Shown: one piece after another, positions 6,204 through 12,590 of the stretch
How the letters are laid out: every line of letters begins with the position of its first letter
Numbering within the stretch: the stretch's first letter is position 1
Origin: Chromatiales bacterium
GTDB taxonomy: Bacteria; Pseudomonadota; Gammaproteobacteria; Chromatiales; Chromatiaceae
Assembly: GCA_022360595.1 (NCBI GenBank)
Contig: JAKSCN010000656.1
Coordinates: forward strand, 1 to 14,563
DNA length: 14,563 bases
Direction: 5' to 3'
Notes under the pieces: model-generated
Told to the model about the DNA's origin: nothing
Seen by the model: only the letters and a program-made list of their open reading frames with translations
Databases searched by the model: none
Made by a program: the position numbers and the translations under genes

Positions 6204-8498
6204 ATGAAATTGGTCACCAAATCGTTTGCAGGCCTGGTACTGGTTGCCAGCAGTTATTTGCCAACCGCTCTGTATGCTGATTCGTTCGTCATTCGGGACA
6301 TTCGAGTTGAGGGGCTGCAACGGATCTCAGCGGGAACGGTATTCAACTATCTACCAGTGAAGATTGGTGAAGAGATTGATGAAGAGCAGACCGGGGATGT
6401 TATTCGCGCGCTCTTCAAGACCGGCTTCTTTAAGGATGTGCGTTTGGAGCGGGAAGGCGATGTATTGATCGTCTTCGTCAATGAGCGCCCGGCAATCGCC
6501 AAGATCGATATCGAGGGTAATAAATCCCTGGAGACGGATAGGCTGCTGTTGGCGCTGAAGGATATTGGCCTGGCGGAGGGACGTGTGTTCAACCGGTCGG
6601 TGCTGGATAAGATCGAACAGGAGTTGAAGCGCCAGTATTTCAGCCAGGGTAAGTATGCGGTTAAGCTCGAATCTACTGTCACGCCACTTGAACGCAATCG
6701 TGTAGCGATCGATATCGATATTTCTGAAGGTGTTACAGCGCGAATCAAGCAGATCAATATCATCGGCAACAGAGCTTTTGAGGAAGAGGATCTACTCGAT
6801 GAGTTTGAGCTGAGTACACCGGGCTTTCTATCGTTTTTTACCAAAGACGATCAGTACTCCAAACAGAAACTGTCCGGCGATCTGGAGACACTGCGTTCCT
6901 ATTATCTGGATCGCGGCTATATCAATTTTCAGATTACATCGACCCAGGTATCGATCACACCCGATAAAAAAGATATTTATGTCACGGTAAATATCTCGGA
7001 AGGGGATGTTTACACCATCAGCGATATCAAACTGGCCGGTGAATTAGTGGTGCCGCAGGAAGAGTTCTTCCCGCTGATCCATCTGACCCGCGGTGTGGTC
7101 TTTTCGCGTAAGGATGTTCTGGGAAGCTCCGAGCGTATCACCCGGATGTTGAGTAATAAAGGCTACGCGTTTGCCAACGTCAACAGCATTCCCGAGATCG
7201 ATGAGGAGAATAAAGGGATCTCCCTCACCTATTTTGTCGACCCAGGCAGCCGTGTTTATGTGCGCCGCATCAATATGCGGGGTAACAACAATACCCGTGA
7301 CGAGGTGTTGCGTCGTGAGATGCGGCAGATGGAGTCGGCTTGGTTCTCTGGTGAACTGGTGCGCCGCTCCCGTGAACGTCTGCAACGCCTCGGCTATTTT
7401 GAAGATGTTACGATTGAGACCCCGGCGGTGCCTGGCTCGACTGATGAGGTCGATGTCAATGTCAACGTAACTGAGAAGCCAATGGGCAATCTTGTTGTCG
7501 GTTTGGGTTTTTCACAATCGGATGGATTCATTTTGAGTACCAGCGTAACCCAGGACAACTTCATGGGTACCGGTAAGCGTGTCAACTTCGCATTCAATAA
7601 CAGCGACTCAAAAACTCACTACGAAGTTGGTTACCGCAATCCTTACTATACGGTCGATGGCATCAGTCGTGGCTTCACCTTGAGTTACAAAGAGACCGAC
7701 TTTGATGAGGTGGATACGGCCCGTTATCTGACGGATATTGGTTTGTTGGGTGTTGATTACGGTATCCCGATCAGCGAGACCGATCGTATCAAGCTGAACT
7801 TTGATTTAGTGAATACCACGTTTAAGATTCCCGATGACGCCTCGGATGAGATTGCCCAGTTTCAAGCTGAAAATGGTGACGATTTCCTCGATTTCAGACT
7901 GGGCGCCGGGTGGACACGAGATTCCCGCAACTCAGCACTTTTCCCTACCCGGGGCGGGTTGCAACGTTTTTCCGCAAATTTTACGCTGCCGGGTAGCGAT
8001 CTTGAGTATTACAAAATCGCTTACAAGCACAAGCAGTATTTGCCATTGAATAAAACGTTTACCCTGGCGCTGAATGGTGATGTAGCCTATGGTGACTCCT
8101 ATGGCGATACTACCGGGTTGCCTTTGTGGGAGAACTATTTTGGTGGTGGTGTCCGCACTGTCAGGGGCTTTAAGGATTACAGTTTAGGGCCGCGCGACTC
8201 CAACGATGATCCGCTTGGCGGCAATATGCGTGTTGGCGCCAATGCTGAGCTGTTTTTCCCTGCGCCGTTTAAAGGCACGGAAAAGTCGGTCAGACTCGGA
8301 GTGTTCTTTGACGCCGGCGCTATTTATGATACGACAGAAGACTCGTTTGACATCGGTGAGCTTCGCTACTCCACGGGGTTATCACTGTTTTGGATGTCGC
8401 CTCTTGGTCCTTTGGGTATGAGTCTTGGTTACCCGCTCAACGATAAATCTGGGGATGAGACAGAATCCTTCCAATTTCTGTTGGGCAGACCCTTTTGA
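6204..8498 (+). CDS. bamA: Outer membrane protein assembly factor BamA
   Basis: BamA is the essential Omp85-family core of the BAM complex that inserts beta-barrel proteins into the outer membrane. The 764-residue product has a signal peptide with cleavage likely after ALYA (residue 25), then five periplasmic POTRA domains to about residue 425 (for example DIRVEGLQRIS, IEGNKS, IIGNRAF, the segment near residue 270, and RINMRGNNNTRDEVLRREM), then the 16-stranded barrel. The conserved VRGF of loop 6 is at 653-656, and the chain ends in Phe (FLLGRPF), the usual outer-membrane C-terminal signal. It is somewhat shorter than E. coli BamA (810), probably through shorter barrel loops. No Shine-Dalgarno is visible before ATG 6204, yet the signal peptide fixes this start. 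Skp, a periplasmic chaperone that delivers its clients, is encoded next. Confidence 0.97.
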   Translation: MKLVTKSFAGLVLVASSYLPTALYADSFVIRDIRVEGLQRISAGTVFNYLPVKIGEEIDEEQTGDVIRALFKTGFFKDVRLEREGDVLIVFVNERPAIAKIDIEGNKSLETDRLLLALKDIGLAEGRVFNRSVLDKIEQELKRQYFSQGKYAVKLESTVTPLERNRVAIDIDISEGVTARIKQINIIGNRAFEEEDLLDEFELSTPGFLSFFTKDDQYSKQKLSGDLETLRSYYLDRGYINFQITSTQVSITPDKKDIYVTVNISEGDVYTISDIKLAGELVVPQEEFFPLIHLTRGVVFSRKDVLGSSERITRMLSNKGYAFANVNSIPEIDEENKGISLTYFVDPGSRVYVRRINMRGNNNTRDEVLRREMRQMESAWFSGELVRRSRERLQRLGYFEDVTIETPAVPGSTDEVDVNVNVTEKPMGNLVVGLGFSQSDGFILSTSVTQDNFMGTGKRVNFAFNNSDSKTHYEVGYRNPYYTVDGISRGFTLSYKETDFDEVDTARYLTDIGLLGVDYGIPISETDRIKLNFDLVNTTFKIPDDASDEIAQFQAENGDDFLDFRLGAGWTRDSRNSALFPTRGGLQRFSANFTLPGSDLEYYKIAYKHKQYLPLNKTFTLALNGDVAYGDSYGDTTGLPLWENYFGGGVRTVRGFKDYSLGPRDSNDDPLGGNMRVGANAELFFPAPFKGTEKSVRLGVFFDAGAIYDTTEDSFDIGELRYSTGLSLFWMSPLGPLGMSLGYPLNDKSGDETESFQFLLGRPF

Positions 8499-8502
8499 TA
8501 AT

Positions 8503-8506
8503 GGAG
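8503..8506 (+). promoter_or_regulatory. Ribosome binding site that fixes the skp TTG start
   Basis: GGAG at 8503-8506 stands seven bases before a TTG at 8514. The codons after the TTG encode a complete signal peptide (MKKIGILIAL), while the next in-frame ATG codons fall inside its hydrophobic core, so TTG is the start. Confidence 0.75.
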
Positions 8507-8513
8507 AACTGAC

Positions 8514-9038
8514 TTGAAGAAGATAGGTATTTTGATCGCACTGTCCGGCATGCTGATGGCATCAGCGGCAGTAGCTGCTGAAGAGTTCAAGATCGGCGTT
8601 GTTAACCCTAACGCCCTCGTTGAAAGCTCACCTCAATATGAGGATGTCAGAAAAGACCTGGAAGCCGAGTTTGATCGTCGAAACCAGGATTTGATCAGTA
8701 AGCAGAAGCAACTGAAGACCCTTGAAGATAAGCTGACGACTGATCGCGCGGTAATGAGCGGCGATGAAGTGCAGCGTTTGGAGCAGGATGTTCGTACACA
8801 CCGTCGCAATCTTAATCGAGTGCGTGATGAGTATCGTGAAGACCTTAATCTGCGTCGTACCGAAGAGTTCAATAAACTGTTGAAGCAGGTCTCAGAAGTG
8901 GTGCACCAGGTTGCCGAAGAGGAGAAATTCGATATCATCCTGAGTCAAGGTGTGGTCTATGCCAGTAAACGCGTGGATATGACCAAAAAGGTGCTTGACC
9001 GCCTGATCGAACAGTATAAGCAAAGTAAAAAGCAGTAA
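8514..9038 (+). CDS. skp: Periplasmic chaperone Skp/OmpH
   Basis: Skp is a trimeric jellyfish-shaped periplasmic chaperone that holds unfolded outer-membrane proteins on the way to BamA. The 174-residue product has a signal peptide with cleavage likely near AVAA (residues 19-22), followed by FKIGVVNPNALVESSPQYE, the beta-rich start of the family body domain, then a long charged helical segment (about 45-145) rich in Lys, Arg, Glu and Gln that forms the coiled-coil arms, and a C-terminal strand region FDIILSQGVVYASKRVDMT with a final helix. The start is TTG at 8514, supported by GGAG seven bases upstream and by the intact signal peptide. It follows bamA by 15 bases and precedes lpxD by 15 bases, so these three are probably cotranscribed. 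Confidence 0.94.
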   Translation: MKKIGILIALSGMLMASAAVAAEEFKIGVVNPNALVESSPQYEDVRKDLEAEFDRRNQDLISKQKQLKTLEDKLTTDRAVMSGDEVQRLEQDVRTHRRNLNRVRDEYREDLNLRRTEEFNKLLKQVSEVVHQVAEEEKFDIILSQGVVYASKRVDMTKKVLDRLIEQYKQSKKQ

Positions 9039-9053
9039 CCACGGATAGCAGTC

Positions 9054-10094
9054 ATGGCCTTTCGGTTGGCAGAGTTAGCGGCAGTTATTGGTGCATCTGT
9101 GCATGGTGATCCAGATTGTGAGATCTCGCGGGTGGATACCATCCAAGATGCTACGCCGGGGTCAATCTGCTTTCTTGCCAATCAGAAGTATCGCCGCTAT
9201 TTGAGCGAGACAAGAGCCTCGGCTGTTATTTTGACAGCCGAGTACCTTGATGATTGTCGAACCAATGCGCTGGTGTCCGATAACCCCTATCTGGCGTATG
9301 CCAGAATTTCCACGCGCATGTTTCCCCGGGGGGTGAAGCAGGGCGGAATACACCCCTCTGCTGTAGTGTCGGAGCAGGCTCAGGTTTCGCCGGATGCCTG
9401 GGTTGGTCCAGGTGTGGTTATCGAAGAGGGCGTCACCATAGCGGCAGGCGTCCAGATTGGTCCGGGCTGTGTGATCTGCAAGAACTCAACAGTGGGCGAG
9501 CGGAGTGAACTGGTGGCCAATATTACGCTCTGCCCGGATACCGTACTGGGCAAACGCGTGTTGATTCACCCTGGAGCAGTGGTCGGCAGTGACGGCTTTG
9601 GTTTGGCCAATGACCGAGGACAGTGGGAAAAAGTACCCCAGTTGGGCCGGGTGATTATTGGAGATGATGTAGAGATCGGCGCCAATACAACGGTTGACCG
9701 GGGGGCGCTACGCGATACTGTGATTGCCAATGGTGTGAAACTGGATAACCAGATTCAGATAGCCCACAACGTACAGGTTGGGGAGCATACGGCAATTGCC
9801 GGTTGTGCGGGTATTGCGGGTTCTACCACGATTGGGAAGTATTGCTCAATTGGGGGAGGAGTTGGAATCGCCGGACACCTGGAAATAGGTGATAATGTTC
9901 ACTTTTCGGGGCAGTCGTTGGTGACACGTTCGTTCAAGGAGCCGGGATACTATAGCGGGAACCTGCCGGCGATGACAAATAGCGAATGGAAAAGAGCGGT
10001 TGTTAGGCTCAGGCGTATGGAGGACCTGATGACGCGCTTGAAAGCATTAGAACAGGCAGTCTCTACTGTGCAACAGGACAGTGAGACAGATTAA
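9054..10094 (+). CDS. lpxD: UDP-3-O-(3-hydroxyacyl)glucosamine N-acyltransferase
   Basis: LpxD transfers a 3-hydroxyacyl chain from ACP to the amino group of UDP-3-O-acylglucosamine, the third step of lipid A synthesis, on the cytoplasmic side. Length 346 fits the family (341 in E. coli). Seen: an N-terminal uridine-binding domain (about 1-98, with VDTIQDATPGSICFLANQKY), a left-handed parallel beta-helix built from hexapeptide repeats (about 98-290), and a C-terminal helix ending EDLMTRLKALEQAV. The catalytic His is His238 in IQIAHN, matching E. coli His239. The conserved GSDGFG at 178-183 is present. LpxA, a related hexapeptide acyltransferase for the first step, is not encoded in the window; the separate N-terminal domain and C-terminal helix show this gene is LpxD. 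Confidence 0.97.
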   Translation: MAFRLAELAAVIGASVHGDPDCEISRVDTIQDATPGSICFLANQKYRRYLSETRASAVILTAEYLDDCRTNALVSDNPYLAYARISTRMFPRGVKQGGIHPSAVVSEQAQVSPDAWVGPGVVIEEGVTIAAGVQIGPGCVICKNSTVGERSELVANITLCPDTVLGKRVLIHPGAVVGSDGFGLANDRGQWEKVPQLGRVIIGDDVEIGANTTVDRGALRDTVIANGVKLDNQIQIAHNVQVGEHTAIAGCAGIAGSTTIGKYCSIGGGVGIAGHLEIGDNVHFSGQSLVTRSFKEPGYYSGNLPAMTNSEWKRAVVRLRRMEDLMTRLKALEQAVSTVQQDSETD

Positions 10095-10169
10095 TCTTCT
10101 GATCTGATAAACGATCAAGTAAGAAAAATTACCTAATTTGGATCACTCCAATAGACATTGTTGGGTGAC

Positions 10170-10175
10170 AGGAGG
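10170..10175 (+). promoter_or_regulatory. Strong ribosome binding site that decides the fabZ start
   Basis: A full AGGAGG at 10170-10175 lies six bases before TTG 10182, which is ideal spacing, but 15 bases before ATG 10191. This favours the TTG over the ATG and rules out the upstream TTG at 10158. Confidence 0.7.
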
Positions 10176-10181
10176 CAAGTT

Positions 10182-10625
10182 TTGAGTGTTATGGACATCA
10201 ACAAGGTGCTGACTTTATTGCCGCACCGGTATCCCTTTCTGTTGATAGATAGGGTTGTGGAGTTTGAAAAAGATGAGCGTCTACTGGCATTGAAAAATGT
10301 CACCTACAACGAGCCCTTTTTCAACGGCCATTTCCCAGTCAAACCTCTAATGCCAGGTGTGCTGATTATTGAAGCGATGGCGCAAGCGACAGGTTTGCTG
10401 GCAATGGAGTCAAACCCTGAAACCCAGGGCTCCATCTATCTGTTTGTCGGTATCGATAAGGCGCGTTTCAAGCGCCCGGTGGAGCCGGGTGATCAGCTCC
10501 ATATCGAAGTAAGCCAGAAGAATATCAAACGCGGTATTGGGATGTTTTCGGGCGTGGCCAAAGTTGATGGCAAAGTGGCCGCCACCGCTGAGATTATGTG
10601 TACTGCGCGTGATCTCGACAGCTAA
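10182..10625 (+). CDS. fabZ: 3-hydroxyacyl-ACP dehydratase FabZ
   Basis: FabZ dehydrates 3-hydroxyacyl-ACP to trans-2-enoyl-ACP in fatty acid elongation. It competes with the lipid A acyltransferases for 3-hydroxyacyl-ACP, which explains its place beside lpx genes. From the TTG at 10182 the product is 147 residues (151 in E. coli), a single hot-dog fold. Seen: LLPHRYPFLLIDRV at 12-25, NEPFFNGHFPVKP at 43-55 with catalytic His50, PGVLIIEAMAQATG at 58-71 with catalytic Glu64, and GIDKARFKRPVEPGD. The start is chosen from the AGGAGG six bases upstream; the ATG three codons later is the alternative. It follows lpxD after 87 bp. The gene normally next, lpxA, is missing. Confidence 0.96.
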   Translation: MSVMDINKVLTLLPHRYPFLLIDRVVEFEKDERLLALKNVTYNEPFFNGHFPVKPLMPGVLIIEAMAQATGLLAMESNPETQGSIYLFVGIDKARFKRPVEPGDQLHIEVSQKNIKRGIGMFSGVAKVDGKVAATAEIMCTARDLDS

Positions 10626-10656
10626 CCACGCTGATTTGTCGTGACTCAGAAATCTC

Positions 10657-10682
10657 AGAAGGGATTGGCAACAATCCCTTCT
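10657..10682 (+). terminator. 11-bp hairpin with GCAA tetraloop between fabZ and lpxB
   Basis: A perfect inverted repeat: arm 10657-10667 (AGAAGGGATTG) pairs with 10672-10682 (CAATCCCTTCT), closing the GNRA-type loop GCAA at 10668-10671. The following bases (CTCTGTTAAC) are only moderately T-rich, so termination may be partial. It is the most stable looking structure in the 110-bp fabZ-lpxB gap, the place where lpxA is usually found. It would reduce or end transcription from the bamA-fabZ side, or stabilise a processed 3' end. Confidence 0.55.
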
Positions 10683-10735
10683 CTGTTAACAGGCCCTAGA
10701 AGCGCCCAATCATTTCTCGAATAAGGTAAAGCCAG

Positions 10736-11884
10736 ATGCTTAGAGTCGGTATTGTCGCTAACGAACCCTCAGGGGATATCCTTGGCGCCAGTCTGATGAA
10801 GGCGATGATTGCACAGTATCCGGATGTCAGCTTCGAAGGGGTTGGTGGACCCGAGATGATCCGGGAGGGTTGTAACAGTCTGGTGCCGCTGGAGAAGCTG
10901 TCAGTCATGGGATTGGTAGAAGTGCTGAAGCACTTGCCGGAGCTGCTCTCTATCAGAAAAAGATTGCTGCGGCACTTCCGTGACAATCCGCCCGATGTCT
11001 TTATCGGGATTGACGCACCCGATTTCAATCTGACATTGGAGCGCAAACTGAAAGAGCAGGGCGTACCGACGGTTCATTATGTCTGCCCAACGGTTTGGGC
11101 GTGGCGGCCCAAGCGGGTGAAGAAAATACGTGCCGCTACCGATCTGGTGTTGAGTATTTTTCCTTTTGAGAAGGCGTTTCTAAAACCCCATGGTGTGACG
11201 GCGGCCTATGTGGGCCATCCCCTGGCTGATGAGATACCGCTGGAGAGTGATCAGCAGCAGGCCAAGCGGGATCTGGGCCTCGATCCCGATACCCAATATA
11301 TTGCACTGCTGCCTGGTAGCCGATTGAGCGAAATAGAGGCGTTATCGGCAGATTTTTTAAAGACCGCCTCTCAGTGCCGGGCGAGGTATCCGGATCTGAA
11401 GTTTGTTGTGCCGCTTATTAACCAGCGGGTCAAAGAACGATTTCAACAGATTTGCGATGAAGTTGCTCCCGAGCTGCCAATCACTTCGATAGAGGGGCAC
11501 TCACGCACCGTGATGCAGGCGGCTGAACTGGTGCTGACAGCCTCCGGCACAGCAACCTTGGAGGCGTTGCTGTTGAAGCGCCCCATGGTGGTTGCCTATC
11601 GTTTGAACAGCTTGACCTACTGGATCGTGAAGACTTTCAATCTAGTGAAAGTGCCTTATGTCTCTATGGCTAATCTGCTCTCCAAAGAACCACTTGCCAA
11701 AGAGTACATCCAGGATGCGGCGACGCCCGGCGCATTATCTGAAACGATCATTGAACTGCTGCAATCACCCGAAAAGGTTGCTGAGATCAAAGCCGCCTAT
11801 CGAACGCTGCACACTGAACTGCGGCAGGATGCCGGCAGTAAAGCGGCTGAAGCCGTTTTGGCGTTGGTGAAAAAAGATGCCTGA
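10736..11884 (+). CDS. lpxB: Lipid A disaccharide synthase
   Basis: LpxB is a peripheral inner-membrane glycosyltransferase (family GT19) that joins UDP-diacylglucosamine and lipid X to form the tetra-acyl disaccharide of lipid A. The 382-residue product has the E. coli length. Seen: NEPSGD at 9-14 (the family's A-S/P-G-D N-terminal loop), GIDAPDFN at 91-98, HYVCPTVWAWRPKRVKKI at 114-131, VGHPLAD at 159-165, LLPGSRLSEI at 191-200, and the C-terminal SGTATLEALLLKRPMVVAYR that builds the sugar-nucleotide site. ATG 10736 has AAGG nine bases upstream. It is separated from fabZ by 110 bp with a hairpin and overlaps rnhB by 8 bases, so it likely forms a transcription unit with rnhB. Confidence 0.97.
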   Translation: MLRVGIVANEPSGDILGASLMKAMIAQYPDVSFEGVGGPEMIREGCNSLVPLEKLSVMGLVEVLKHLPELLSIRKRLLRHFRDNPPDVFIGIDAPDFNLTLERKLKEQGVPTVHYVCPTVWAWRPKRVKKIRAATDLVLSIFPFEKAFLKPHGVTAAYVGHPLADEIPLESDQQQAKRDLGLDPDTQYIALLPGSRLSEIEALSADFLKTASQCRARYPDLKFVVPLINQRVKERFQQICDEVAPELPITSIEGHSRTVMQAAELVLTASGTATLEALLLKRPMVVAYRLNSLTYWIVKTFNLVKVPYVSMANLLSKEPLAKEYIQDAATPGALSETIIELLQSPEKVAEIKAAYRTLHTELRQDAGSKAAEAVLALVKKDA

Positions 11885-12482
11885 TCCAATATTTGAACTG
11901 GAACTGCCCGATACCGACCTATTAGCCGGCGTTGATGAGGTTGGTCGTGGTCCGTTGGCCGGTCCGGTGGTAGCTGCTGCGGTCATACTGGACCCCCGGC
12001 GGCCGATTGACGGGTTGGCTGATTCAAAAAAACTGACCGAAAAAAGGCGTGAGTTGCTTGCGGTAGAGATCAGGGAGCATGCACTGAGCTGGGCTCTGGG
12101 GCGGGCCGAAGTAGAAGAGATCGATGCGCTGAACATCTTCCATGCCAGCCTGTTGGCGATGAAACGGGCGGTCGAGTCGCTCTCGGTAGCGCCGGAGTGG
12201 GCATTGATTGACGGTAAGCACTGCCCCCAGTTGGCGTGCTCCAGCCAAGCGATTATCAAGGGCGACAGTCGGGTGCCTGCAATCAGCGCAGCCTCCATTT
12301 TGGCTAAAGTGGCACGTGATAATGAGCTGGTTGCACTGGATTCCGATTATCCCGGCTATGGATTAGCCAAACACAAAGGCTACCCCACCAAGCAGCACTT
12401 AGCTGCTCTGGATACACTGGGTGTTACCCCAATCCACCGGCGCTCTTATGCACCGGTAAAGCGGCTATTGGACCTGGAATGA
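11877..12482 (+). CDS. rnhB: Ribonuclease HII
   Basis: RNase HII nicks DNA 5' to embedded ribonucleotides and degrades RNA in RNA-DNA hybrids, starting ribonucleotide excision repair in the cytoplasm. The 201-residue product carries all four catalytic carboxylates: Asp20 and Glu21 in the motif GVDEVGRGPLAGPV, Asp112 in LIDGKHCP, and Asp130 in KGDSRVPAISAASI. The DSKKL motif (49-53) and HKGYPTKQH in the C-terminal part are also typical. ATG 11877 lies inside the 3' end of lpxB (8-base overlap), which suggests coupled translation. A 108-bp gap follows before dnaE. Confidence 0.97.
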   Translation: MPDPIFELELPDTDLLAGVDEVGRGPLAGPVVAAAVILDPRRPIDGLADSKKLTEKRRELLAVEIREHALSWALGRAEVEEIDALNIFHASLLAMKRAVESLSVAPEWALIDGKHCPQLACSSQAIIKGDSRVPAISAASILAKVARDNELVALDSDYPGYGLAKHKGYPTKQHLAALDTLGVTPIHRRSYAPVKRLLDLE

Positions 12483-12590
12483 GTAACCTGTTAGTCGTTT
12501 GCAAAGATTGACCGAGCGCCTTCCAGGGCGATCTCCCAACGTTGTAGAATAACCGATTACCATACCCAGGACCGCAAGCAGAGATCTCTA

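Noticed and set aside
10694..10729. Short frame before lpxB ending in RPIISRIR-stop, which faintly resembles the tail of LpxA proteins (RGIIR-like ends)
   Set aside because: It is only about nine codons between two stops, and the resemblance is a few common residues. It is not enough to claim an lpxA remnant.
12517..12530. CGCC/GGCG hairpin in the rnhB-dnaE gap as a terminator
   Set aside because: The stem is only four pairs and has no T-run after it.
12508..12550. TTGACC (12508) and TAGAAT (12545) before dnaE as a promoter pair
   Set aside because: They are 31 bases apart, so they cannot form one sigma-70 promoter, and neither has a good partner at normal spacing.
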